Positions 42,548-53,468 of a DNA stretch of 64,000 nt are shown here, one piece after another. The DNA comes from Iris pallida (taxonomy: Eukaryota > Streptophyta > Magnoliopsida > Asparagales > Iridaceae). The stretch lies in contig JANAVB010044017.1 in the NCBI GenBank assembly GCA_029216955.1, positions 818,498-882,497 on the forward strand. Direction: 5' to 3'. The notes beneath the pieces are model-generated. The model did no database searches, had not been told where the DNA came from, and was given only the letters and a program-made list of their open reading frames with translations. Position numbers and translations under genes: made by a program. The stretch's first letter is position 1, and each line of letters opens with the position of its first letter.

Positions 42548-42700
42548 AGCTAATCTGAGACAGTCGCTGTGTAACGATATTTAATCTATAAAATAATATT
42601 AATTATATTAATTAAAGGTTAAAATTACTAATCTTTGAATTAAATTTTTGAAATGAGTCAATGAAAAAAATAGCCCAAACCAACTAACAGAACCCCCAGG

Positions 42701-42764
42701 CGAATTCGGCCAGAGTTCGGACCGAATTCGGCCCGAGTTCGGTTAGTGGTATCTGGTTATATAA
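42701..42764 (+). promoter_or_regulatory. internal promoter of the third ORF (copia B)
   Basis: An array of GAATTCGGCC/GAGTTCGG motifs (42701-42742) lies next to a TATA-like TTATATAA (42757-42764), and a pyrimidine-rich CTCTTCTTCTTCATTG follows. The third-ORF ATG is 247 bases downstream. The same order is present in copia A and, with TATAAATA, in the LTRs. A possible intron starts at GGGAG|GTATAAC (about 42953) in the leader; copia A has GGAAG|GTATAAT at the same place. Confidence 0.62.
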
Positions 42765-43010
42765 CCAGAACCCAAGTGCCTCTTCTTCTTCATTGCTTCT
42801 AAAACCACCTTTACAGCAACAGCAGCCGCGCAAAGCTCTCCAAACCCTAGTTCTTTACTACTTCGTTTCTCCCAATCTACGTGGTGAAATCCATCCAAAT
42901 TTTGGATTCGTGCGGAGATCGTTGTCCTCTACAGCATACTTGAATCTCGGGAGGTATAACTCCGTATTTTTCCTCCTTTTAAATTCGTGCATATTTACTT
43001 TATTTGCACA

Positions 43011-44306
43011 ATGCCGCCTAAGGGATTCAACCCCTTCAAGAGGAAGAAGACGACCAATCCTAGTGAGGAAGGATCGTCTTCAAATCCACCCATGGATTCC
43101 CTCTTTTCACCAGTTCAATCGAGCGATGGCGTGTTCGATGGGTTTTATTTTCAAACCCTAGATCAAGCCCTTCTGTGGTATGGAGACTTTTCTATGAGAT
43201 CCATATGCACAGGCGCTCCTATCAAATGGACTGTGTTTCCAGAACACCGTCCTTATTTTGAGGCATTAGGGTTACAATACTTTGTTAAACTTTATTTTCC
43301 AGTAGCTACTAATGCCATTAGACTTTTCTATTGCAATATCGTACTAAACACGTTTGACGTAAGTACTCGTGTTGGCGGACTAAATATCAAGTTCAATGAT
43401 GTCCTCTTAGCGAAAATCCTTGGTATTTCTAACGAAGGTGCACCGCTTGATGATATCACTGAATTTGATTTCCTCGACGGTACGACACTTGCTCGTTTCA
43501 AAGCTGAACTCTGTGCCTCTGATCGAGTTCGCTCTGGAAAGTTCAAGGCAAATAACTTGAACTTGTTTAGTTATGAATTGCATCGCATCATATACTCCAC
43601 TCTCCTTCCGAAGCCTACTTCAAAAGATGATGTCACATCACTTGAGCTGTCTGCTATGTATCATATTCTTAAGAGGATTCATTTTTCTGCCCCTAAGACT
43701 ATTATCCAGATGATGGGACGTTGTCGTACAAGAGATAGAAATCTTTATTATGCGATGATTCTCCCACGCATCTTCCAGCATTTTGATATTGATCTGTCAA
43801 CTTGTACTCAAGACCCTGCGCCCAAGTTTCTTAAGCTATATCGTCGTAGTATGACTGTTGCTGCTCCTCCTACTGCTCCACCTCCTCCACCTACTCAGCA
43901 GTATGCCATGACCTTTGAAGGCATACACCAGCATCTTTCTGATTTGCACGTCTCGATGACGGATATGGCCCGCGAACGTGAGTTCTGCGATGTCAATCGT
44001 TATCAGGCGATAGCAAATTCTCTAGCTGATCTCCGATTTGCTCAGACTGGATATTCTGCCGGTTCTATTCCTAGAGATCCAGCCTTTTCTGGTTACCGCT
44101 GTGAGGATGAGGCTGTTCATGCCTACTTTCAGCCCGATAACATATATGATTGGTATCGTTCTGATCGTGCCCCTCCTCGAGACTTTGTCGGTGAGTTTTA
44201 CGCTGGCGCCCCTTCTCACCCTTCTGGCGCTGGTACTTCTGGAGCTGGTCCTTCTGGACATGCCGGTCATGCTGATGATGATGATGAGGAGGAGGAGGAG
44301 ATGTGA
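43011..44306 (+). CDS. third ORF of the Sirevirus-like element, intact, 431 aa
   Basis: Intact from ATG 43011 to the stop at 44306. Starts MPPKGFNPFKRKKTTNPSEE: a basic, nuclear-localisation-like segment. Middle (about residues 45-245): ALLWYGDFSMRSICTGAPIK, ATNAIRLFYCNIVLNTFDVS, LAKILGISNEGAPLDDITEF, then FSAPKTIIQMMGRCRTRDRN, which I read as the plant 'putative transposon protein' domain (PF20167-like). A Pro-rich spacer (APPTAPPPPPTQQ) leads to MTFEGIHQHLSDLHVSMTDM and QAIANSLADLRFAQTGYSAG; the last residues are DDDDEEEEEM. No signal peptide or membrane segment is evident, which argues against a true envelope protein. In Sireviruses this position is occupied by an ORF usually called env-like. 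Function unknown. Confidence 0.85.
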   Translation: MPPKGFNPFKRKKTTNPSEEGSSSNPPMDSLFSPVQSSDGVFDGFYFQTLDQALLWYGDFSMRSICTGAPIKWTVFPEHRPYFEALGLQYFVKLYFPVATNAIRLFYCNIVLNTFDVSTRVGGLNIKFNDVLLAKILGISNEGAPLDDITEFDFLDGTTLARFKAELCASDRVRSGKFKANNLNLFSYELHRIIYSTLLPKPTSKDDVTSLELSAMYHILKRIHFSAPKTIIQMMGRCRTRDRNLYYAMILPRIFQHFDIDLSTCTQDPAPKFLKLYRRSMTVAAPPTAPPPPPTQQYAMTFEGIHQHLSDLHVSMTDMAREREFCDVNRYQAIANSLADLRFAQTGYSAGSIPRDPAFSGYRCEDEAVHAYFQPDNIYDWYRSDRAPPRDFVGEFYAGAPSHPSGAGTSGAGPSGHAGHADDDDEEEEEM

Positions 44307-44636
44307 TGATGATATATTAGCTGATTTTAAGATTTAGTTATTGTCTACTGTACACTTGGAAATGCTCTAACATTCCAAGTTTCTTTCTTTCTAGTTTTTA
44401 TGTTCATTTCTTTTGAGGACTTGTACTGGATATTTCTTGATGTCGCTTGAACATCATTTTATTTTTATGGGATGCGTAGTTTATCTTTCATATCAGCTTA
44501 TTTATTCTTTATAAGCATCTTTATCTGCTTCTATATTATAAACTACATGTGAAATACTTCTCTGTTATGTCTTGTATATTCTCACTGCATAAGATATTAT
44601 TTTTTTGTGTTTTTTTACTGTTGTAGCTTATGCATT

Positions 44637-44807
44637 AATTGTGGGGGAGCCTATTTCTTCACAATTATTTTGCTAAGTGACAATGGGGGAGAAAAAGTAT
44701 CTAATATTTTTTTGAGAATAATACAGGGATTGAACAATTTTTGTGGTATCTTATCTCAAAAGATGTTATATCATTCATAGTTTGTCAATTATCAAAATGG
44801 GGGAGAT
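44637..44807 (+). promoter_or_regulatory. three polypurine tracts, copia B
   Basis: TGTGGGGGAGCC (44639-44650), CAATGGGGGAGAAAAAG (44681-44697) and AAAATGGGGGAGAT (44794-44807). The last abuts the 3' LTR and should prime plus-strand DNA synthesis. Repeated polypurine tracts upstream of the 3' LTR are a known Sirevirus trait. Bases 44307-44636 are AT/T-rich with no gene. Confidence 0.85.
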
Positions 44808-45872
44808 TGTTGGCCCATTGGTCATATGGTCAAACTGATTTTAATAATTGATCAAACTCTGTCTCGATATATGGAGCTAGTCAGGACATCTCGGACTCTT
44901 GGACATGATCAAGAACGGCTATCTACTCAGTTCAAGACCGAAGCGTTGTTTGCCTGTTCGAGTCTGTATTTCTTTGAGCAATGTAATCTTTTATTTTATT
45001 GAGTCTAGAAATACAATGTACACCGAGTCGTACTGGCAAATAATCTATTCCAAAATAATTTCAAAATATTTTTAAAAATGTTCTTAGTATTGAAAAACAT
45101 TCGTATTTACAAAAGCTCCAAAAAGGTTTTCAAAATTCCCCAAAATCTATTTTGAAAAACCCTAACCTAACCCTGACAGAACTCGGCCAGAGTTCGGCCA
45201 GAGTTCGGTTAGTAGCCGTTTTGTTTTTGAATTCCTTGGAACTTGGTTCTCCTGCAGTTGCAGATTTGACCGAGATTTGCTTACCGAGTTCTGCCTTAAT
45301 TCTGTCCGAATTCTGCCAGAATTCTGTCTTTGGAACTCCTATAAATAGAGATGGATTTCGATCATTTTAACTCACTCATTCACTTTCAATCTTCTCTCTA
45401 CTTAAAGCTTTCAGTCTTCCAAAGAGTTTTTCTCGAGCTTTAATTTTCAGTTCCCAAGCAAGTTACAATCCTCTAGTCGATTTGCCAGTGCGGTACGGTC
45501 TAGAAGTTTCTGAGTGATTGTAATCAGAGGGCTTGATAGAAGAATACATCTTCATAATTAAAGTTGGACGAGTTCTTCGTATCAAAGCTCGCATTGTAGA
45601 AGTTGCAAGGACTTCGTAAGAAAACTTGCAGTTTTGCCAATAGTGGATTCAACTGGTAGCAAGAGTTCTACCGTCTGGACTAGTCCTCAACAGAGGGAAA
45701 CCAGTATACATCGCTGTCTTTGCGTTTGCTTTCTTATCTCTGCCTTTACATTATTTAGTTGTGATTATTATTCTGTGATCTTGCTGCTAACAATTTTTAA
45801 TTAGCATCATTCCGCTGCCAACTCTATTCACCCCGCCTCTAGAGTATTCTGCTTTACGATTTCATTCCTACA
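44808..45872 (+). repeat. copia B 3' LTR, 1065 bp
   Basis: Partner of 36360-37401. It is 23 bases longer, chiefly because the GAATTCTG-type motif upstream of the TATA box (45340-45347) is present in extra copies (TTAATTCTGTCCGAATTCTG, 45296-45315). Ends CATTCCTACA, followed by the CAACG duplication. Confidence 0.95.
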
Positions 45873-47148
45873 CAACGATCCTATACCGTACACGCTGCCA
45901 TATTTTCTTTTCCAACTGCTTGTATCCACAAGTTGTTCCTCCAACCGGCGTACGTGGCTGACTAGATCTAGCTCTCCCATCAGCACCCCCCTTAACAGTC
46001 CCTCCCTCACCGACCCGACTCTCTAATGTCTCATACGTCTCCTATATTGATATAGGTAAATAGATTTAGAGTTAATATTCATATTATAGTTACTATTAAG
46101 TATTGTTTTTAGATATTGTAGGTTTTGTCTTTGATTTTATTTTTAATTAGGGTTATGGTTAGGATATTTAGAGTTAGGGATAGCTAATTAGGTAAAATAA
46201 ATAGAGTTAAGTATAAATAAGAATATAATCAGATAGCACTAAGGAAACTTACATAAGCTTTGGTTGTCCGATCATCAATGGGCTTCCCATCCTTATTTTA
46301 TTTGTGGGTATGCTCGAAGACTTCGAAAAAGTCGACGGTGTTCGGATCTCCACTTGTCCTGGCGATCTCCACACACTATAATAATTAAACAACAATTAAT
46401 AACTAAAAATTAAAATTAAACAATTAAACATATATTAAATAAGAATATTCACCATCCGTTGATAATGATCTGAAATTGGGATGGATCCACCCATGTGGTG
46501 ACTACCCTTAGCACGGGCAACCTTCACCTTCTCGTACTAGTTCTTATATACCGGAGTGTCCATCTTCATCATCATATCCTCCCAAAATCCTCCTTCAACC
46601 ACTCCTTGTTATGATCCCCAGAAAGTGTAGCCAATGCCTTCTGGTCGTTGATCATATCCTTCAGCCTTTTGCTGGCGACGGACATGTAGCATTTCTAGGT
46701 CGTTTGATCTCTGTGCTCTGGCCACTAGTATAATTTCTACAATTAAGAAAAACACACACAAATGAGAAAATTATTTTAAAAATATTATAAAAAAATGATT
46801 ATCTTATTTATGCATAATGCTAGCGTCAGGTCGGAGGGGGGTCACCGTGCGAGGGAGGATGCCGGAGTAGGAGGAGGATATCGGTGAAGGAGAGGAGTAT
46901 AGTGGAAGGTGGAAGGAGCATCTAGTCTGTGGTGGGGTCATCATATGAGGGAGGAACTGGTGGAGGAGGAGGAGGATGAGGAGTACTTGGAGGAGGAGAT
47001 GGAGAAGAAGATTGGTGGAGGAGGGACCGATGGAGGAGGGGGTCGGAAGGAAGAGAAGGAGATTTAGGGGGGTAGTTTTAGAGGAATAAGAATGAGAAGG
47101 AGAAGGGTCTGTGACAATTTTACTCGTGCCTACGGCCGAAGTATCCAT
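45873..47148 (-). pseudogene. TnpA-like gene (CACTA-2)
   Basis: Minus-strand TnpA remnants. From the 5' side: a Pro/Ser/Leu-rich ORF starting MDTSAVGTSKIVTDPSPSHS at 47148, then degenerate exons between about 46740 and 46270 (the AT-rich stretches around 46390 and 46760 look like introns), and the C-terminal coiled-coil-like segment LMGELDLVSHVRRLEEQLVD and TSSWKRKYGSVYGIGSL ending at the copia B junction. I see no catalytic transposase here. Bases 46030-46250 hold no recognisable coding sequence. Confidence 0.55.
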
Positions 47149-47346
47149 CGCTACTCAGTCGATATATACTTATCGACAGATTAGTGACACAAACAGCAAC
47201 GTAAATTTAAAACTTGTTTTACAAAAATGATTTGTTGCTAGTAAGTCGCTATATAGTGACTGATTCACTTCCGTTGCTAAGTTTCTTTATTATTTAACAG
47301 TATTTTTGTAGTGCTCATCCACCCTCCTCGTCTCGTACACCCACTA

Positions 47347-50300
47347 TATAACTCCGCTATATTTTACTATATATTATTCTTAGTTTTATTTAGAGATATT
47401 AATTTTAGATGTGCATAAATATATTGGATACATGTATGTGGATTAAATATGTATTGCAACTGCCAAAACTATTATTACTTTATTTTACTAGAATTACTTA
47501 AGGTATATTGAGAATGGTTATATATATTTTCATATATAAATACTTCGTATATTTATTAAATAGAAATAGAAATAGATACAAGGGTATCTCAGTATTGATA
47601 TATGGTAACATACTTTAAATTATTTTAGATTTAATATAAAATAAAAACATATGACAACAAAATTTTATTTTTATTTTAGATTTTTTTTAGATTTTTTTGA
47701 TATTTATCATTAGAAAAAAATATGTTTTGATTATTTAGATTCTATTTTTTAGATTTTAAAAAAATTTAGAATTTATATATGAACATATTTACTAATTTTA
47801 TCTACATATATAGTTCAATTAGTAAAAAAACCAATATGAACAGTAACCGAAGTTACTGTTCACCTACCCCTTTCCCTCGAGCCAGAGCATGCTCTGCGTA
47901 AGAAAAAAAAGAAGAAGAAAAAACGAAAGGGAAGATTTCTTATCTCGATCATTATTTAACCAAAAATTTACTATTAAATTTCAAACCCGCCCTTATCAAA
48001 TTCTCTACAAGATTTGATCAAAAGCCTATATAAATCTTACTTCAATCATTACTTCCATTAGAAATCAATTTGAATTAAAACCTAATTTATATAAATTCAA
48101 ACGTGGAAAATGAATCTTCCTTCCCACAATCGAACACCCCTCCTGTTAGGTTCTCTCGAACCCCCGGCGTCCGTGAACCACCCGCACGGCCGCCTACAAT
48201 AGTGCAGCAACAGCACCGACTCGCCGCAGCCCCGTGCGCATGGCAGTTGCATTTGTTACCGCAAACAGCTACGTAATAGCAACAATGGTTATGGTCCCAA
48301 ATTCCAGGTATGTTTTCTTCTCCCTCTCGTGATCGTTTTTTGAACCAATTGGTTCATCGCGATCACAACCTATAGGTCTTTAACACCTATTATTTAGTTT
48401 GATTTTAAAATATTTTTAATTGATAGAAAAATAGGGTTAAAGTTTTAAAAAAAACTCAGTTTCTGTCGAAAAATAGAACACAGAGAGTAGTGCCTGAACC
48501 CTAACATGGAAAACAGATTTCCATCGAACTAATGACCAAATTGAAAAACCCCCTAAACAAACTTATAGACAACCTATACGAGATTAAAATGCCACTGTTA
48601 ATTTTAATTTTAGTCTATTGTATGCTAGTTAAATCAGTTTCAAAAATCAGTAAAAGCCAGTTCTCAAATTAAACAACCAAATTCTAGAAAAAAAATTCTG
48701 ATACGACGTGCGCCCTGACAAACTGGACAACGTGGTCACTAATCGAAAGCAACGGAAGGTGCGTATCGACTTCACGGACGTATAGGATTCGACGAAACTC
48801 GATTTTATTGTGTGTGCGCGACAAAATCGAGGTGTATCGGTAGAGATATCCCGTATCAGCCCCTTTGTAAACTAGCCCATAACTTCGTGCACGTTCGTCA
48901 TCTCGAGGCAAAACTTGCGCCATTTGGATCGTATCAATTTTTTGTCTTGTGTGCCAAGTTTGGTCCGATTCTGAGTAGGTCGACCGGAACGCTATTTTGG
49001 CGAGCCCGCGATCCAATCCAACGGACGAATTTGTGCACGGTCTTTTGAACATATGGTTAAGTTCATATCATCAAACCGGACCTGTAGACATATAGTTTGA
49101 TGACTTTAGGGGCCGTTAATACTGGCACGTATTTTGGTGCAAAGCGGGTCCAACGACGGACATCGTTTTGATTCAAAATTATGATTTTGCCCTTGTGTCC
49201 ATAATTGGACTTTTGGGTAGGTATTTTTAGACATTTTTTATACCCAAAATGCTCGTGATGTTTATTTCAGCATCTAAGGACGTTCATGGAAGTTGGCTTT
49301 GTTGCTTCACTATTCTAACGATTCGAGTTATTGGATGTTGTCATTCTGTACACTACCTCCAGGCAATACCTTGCTACTATATTTTAATTATTTACTGTCA
49401 TTTAGCATGCTTATTTAGTGTTATTATTTTTTTACTTATTGTTATTTTACTGTCTTCATTTATTTTATGAAAATAACTGTTTAGTCATATTCCTACTACT
49501 TCTGTTATTGTACATAGACTTAGAGTCATTTGACTACCCTATGTTGTGATACATCCATTGGCCTTGACACATGTGATACACGAGTCATGAGTTGCATATA
49601 GGTCTCGAACTTGCGAAGTGGGCTGGCCACCGATACGTAAAGACGTTCGTTAGGCTATAACTACTAAATAGAATTGCATTATAGAGGCTAGTAGTTACTA
49701 GAGTTAGGACATTGGGTGGAAAGAATACTATTGAACATTGACCTCCACCCTATCTATCATAAACTCGCTTGCTACTGAGGAACGATAGGTAGTCTATATG
49801 TTGTAGACTCGTGACTGAGGAATGGTATATAAATGACATGTTATAGACTTGCGACTGAGGAGTGGCATATTGGTTTAGACTCGCTACTGAGGTACTTTTA
49901 TCTTGACTTGACTTGGCGGTTATGCGACCATGCACTATTCTCGATTTCATTACACCTATAGTGGTTAGGTGACCGTTATCCGTTAGGTATATGTACTTTT
50001 GGTTTATGTACTTATGCCTGACCATGACTTGGAACAATATTTTGTCACAGACTAGTTTGCCACACCTTGTCCTTGTTTGGTTGTAGGTGTGGCTCACTGC
50101 TTCGATGATAAGGTGTGACCCATGTTATGGTCTGGATTATTGTTGAACAGTTTATATTCAGTTTATATGGCATGTTCTTTCTGTATCTTGTTATGTCCCT
50201 CTGAGAACCTGGTGATTCCTCCAGGTATGTGTTTTTAACTTTTTACAGGTGTTCTAGCCAAGACCGCGGTCTTCTGTATTCCTTCGAAGATGGTTTCTCT

Positions 50301-50557
50301 TGGATCGTCCATGCTACTCTTGCCAAATCATTTCTTTGTTTATGTATTATTTCTCCTATTAGTTGGTAGTGGATTTATCTCTGCCCAATATCATGTACAA
50401 AAGAAAATTTCTTACTTAATTCTATAAAAGTTTTATCTTTATTTGTGGATGAGATTAGTTGTCATGGTTTTACTTATTTTACAGCTTACGTATATTTATT
50501 ATACGGCTATCATGTCTACATACCTAGTCCTACGTATTTTAGGACTAGGGAATTACA
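47347..50557 (+). repeat. gypsy C 5' LTR, about 3.2 kb
   Basis: AT-rich with a GC-rich island near 48150-48290, a conserved core (about 48715-49240, including TTTTGCCCTTGTGTCCATAA and an antisense ORF 49052-48684), and AGTTTATATGGCATGTTCTT near the end. Its likely last bases are AATTACA at 50557. Confidence 0.85.
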
Positions 50558-53468
50558 TACTTTTGTGGTGGCATATGCAGGTCGAGTTAGCCGTTTCGAT
50601 TACGTTGTTGTACCGAATGGGCCTGTATATGATTAGAGTCTTCAATCTCATCCACAAACTTGACTTTCTTCCTTGATTTTATTTTAGAATTTGTATCTTG
50701 CTTGATCTTTTCTGCCGTAAATCTTATATTTCTTCGTGCTTAATAGGGATTAGGAAAATAACTTGTACGTCCCACTGATTCCAATCCATTACTAGTTGAA
50801 TTCTTGTAAGTTGGATAGAATGCCTCACAACCTAACATTGCCTTTGTCCTTGGGAAGATTTTAAAGGACCCTAACCCAACCTAGTCAACCAAAGTCTTAG
50901 ACAAAAAGACAGTAGGACGGCTGTATAGGCGGAAACACCGGACGAGTCTTAGATTTTAAAGAACTTTGACTATTTAGGCTTCTTTCATCATTGTCTTACA
51001 TACTTATATTTTACTATCTTGACTAATGTTGCTATTATAGCCTAGTTTTGCAAACTTATTCTTTTATCAAGCTTGCTCATGACACATGTTTATTGGGAGC
51101 TCCCACTAACATACTGTCTAATCAGAACCGATGTATGATGGCCTGATCAACTCAGTGCACTTGGTTCGCCCTACATATGATTACGCTATGCAGATTAAGA
51201 AATAGTAAGAAATATACTTGTCCTCTAGGATCTCATCCGTGTATGCCTTGATAACTCTCTTTTGAACTATTCAATCGCCTTTGAACCCCGTATTTGTATT
51301 CGACCTTACCTTCCTTGAGCTCCTTATTGTTTTCGTCTTTTACCTATTTTAGAAAGACAAACGCTCGTACATGATACCCCCTTTAGCTGTCCTATCACCT
51401 ATGGCCTGGATAGTTGTATATACGCAAGTGTAGCTAGACCACGACCAAACTATGTGACTACAACCTCGCCTTGAATTACTCATCCTTTTCCTCGACCCTA
51501 GATCTATATTGTGACCTCTAATCATTTGAAACTTAAAAATGATTAGAATCATATCTCTAATTTGCATCCCTAACATAGATGACTATCATGCAATCTTTCC
51601 ACTAAGGAATTATATACCCTTGAACCCTAATCATTTATCTTTATTTCTTAACCCTTACTCTCTGTATCTCTTACGTTAAACCATCATTTATTTTTCAAAC
51701 CCTTACTCGATTAGGCAGCACAGTTTAGGCAGCTTAGACATAAGATAAATAGACAAAGACAAGGGCAAGCATTTACCATGACTGTGATAGACATCCATCC
51801 CGAGATTAGGGATCTGGCTGGTATTATTCTAGTTATACTATTTTTACTTATTTAGGCATGGCTTAGCATTAGAACCACACATTCACTAGCTCAGATAATA
51901 TGCATAGCATAATATTTCGTCTTACCATGATTTTCGAGTTATCGACAACAATGCATGAGCACTACCTTCGACACTATTAGAAATCTTATGACCATAGTCT
52001 AGCAAGCTTATTACCATTATAAATTAGTGACTTAGTTGTTAGAAATTCTTGCATAACGTATCTTAGAATTTGTTATCCCATCAATAATCCTCTTGTGATA
52101 TAGAAGTAGGAATCATTAAATTTCCTAGGTACATGCGTCATCATAGCATCCCTCGCCAACTTGGAAGCACGAAGATGGCATGCGTAATCATTTCTCTATT
52201 GTTCGAAAATTAAGGTACGATCTTCGAACTTGACACATTTTCTCCGATTTGGGCTAATGAATCTGTGGTTTATAACGTCCATTTCTATCTGTATCATTTG
52301 ATACCTCTACCGTGACTTTGATATTCAGAGCACAATACTAGTTGTTACCTTCCAACAAATTCTATATGTAAGACATAGACGAGTCCACCTTCATATAGGC
52401 ATGTCATATCCCACTCAAATATGTCCCCTTGTACTCTATTTTTATGATGTGACTTTCGGGTCAAAAAGGTCAATTATAACCCTTACCATAATACCCACGT
52501 AATTTCTGACTTCTATTAGGGATCCAACCTCGACTCAAATCATCCGACCGAATATATGGTTGTGATCTATTTGAAGTCCGCTACGCACATGCCACTAGTG
52601 TGCCACTCAATTGAGGCCCCATGTGCTACTCATACACAAAAGTCACAAAAGGCGCATTTTTGGTTTAAGGATATTAATTAACCAAATCCAACTTGGAATT
52701 AGCCTAACCACTTGAGTTAGAACCTATTCTAGTTTACCCTAACCTAATAGGAATACTTTAGAATAATTTTTATGGGACATTGTCCAGCCAAAATAGATTT
52801 AAACCCAAGAGTAGTTCAATCAAAGATTGATATCCAATTAAGGAAACCACTAAAACCCATCCATCCATACCTCCATAGTTGGACTATAAAACCAAACTTT
52901 ATTATGTAGTCCCCAATTCTTGGGCCACAAAACCCCCTTCCGTAAATCGCTTAACTATACCTTTCCGTAGCCTATGTTATGTGATGAATGGAATCTCTTT
53001 GTAGTAACTTGTTTCCGGTTATGCTCGACCAAGACCTCACCTACTGCCTCGATGGAATACGGCCCATATATGAGCAATGTTAAATAAGATATACCTAGGC
53101 TTCCTTTAGAGTCCATGCTATGATCAGAAGCACCTCATATTCGCATACATCCCCTTGAAATTTGACCTTCTTAGAAGTCCTATTACTGTGCTTTCCACGA
53201 TTAACCAACTTCTGTAAGTTGGGTAGAACCTTGAACTGAGCATACTCTATCTCTTAGAATGTGATGCCAATTTGGATTCCATTCGTACCTTTCTCCATCT
53301 GTTTGGAAGTCGCGGTACGATCTTCGTATTGCATTTTATTTCCTCTTGATCGTACGTTTAGATAACCACGATAAAATATTACAACAATGATTCCTCCAAC
53401 CTCGTTTAACCATGAATAGTACTTTATTTTTTAATTTCGAGGACAAAATTTTTATAAGTTGGGTAGGA
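50558..53468 (+). other. gypsy C internal region, no surviving ORF
   Basis: I find no gag, protease, integrase or RT motif in either strand. The first ~80 bases match the primer-site blocks at about 6196-6260 (minus) and 61832-61905. The middle is AT-rich filler. Bases 52300-52900 are a diverged LTR fragment of another element (next entry). The last 60 bases are the polypurine end. Confidence 0.7.
52300..52900 (+). repeat. diverged LTR fragment inside gypsy C
   Basis: Contains CTACCGTGACTTTGATATTC, and later ACGCACATGCCACTAGTGTG, TCAATTGAGGCCCCATGTGC, which line up with 57175-57500 in gypsy D and 17710-18035 in the solo LTR. It is a nested, older insertion or a rearranged piece of the same LTR family. 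Confidence 0.6.

Larger units (their letters stand above)
36360..45872 (+). mobile_element. copia B: Sirevirus-like Ty1/copia element, 9513 bp
   Basis: Full-length, with perfect CAACG target duplications (36355-36359, 45873-45877). LTRs 36360-37401 and 44808-45872; primer site 37404-37415; gag 37495-39358; pol 39336-42399; third ORF 43011-44306; three polypurine tracts before the 3' LTR. Same family as copia A, in the opposite orientation. Features matching Sireviruses (Maximus/SIRE lineage): size, long coiled-coil Gag, ORF after RNase H, multiple polypurine tracts. gag and pol carry several stops and frameshifts. Confidence 0.95.

Noticed and set aside
43011..44306. Calling the third ORF a true envelope gene
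   Set aside because: No signal peptide, transmembrane segment or furin-like site is visible; only its position is env-like.
47342..47346. CACTA at 47342-47346 as a transposon end
   Set aside because: It directly precedes the gypsy C LTR and has no inverted partner or subterminal repeats; it may be the LTR's target site.
51349..51576. Minus-strand 75-codon ORF in gypsy C interior as a gag remnant
   Set aside because: No zinc knuckle or Gag core motif, and composition is like neighbouring non-coding DNA.
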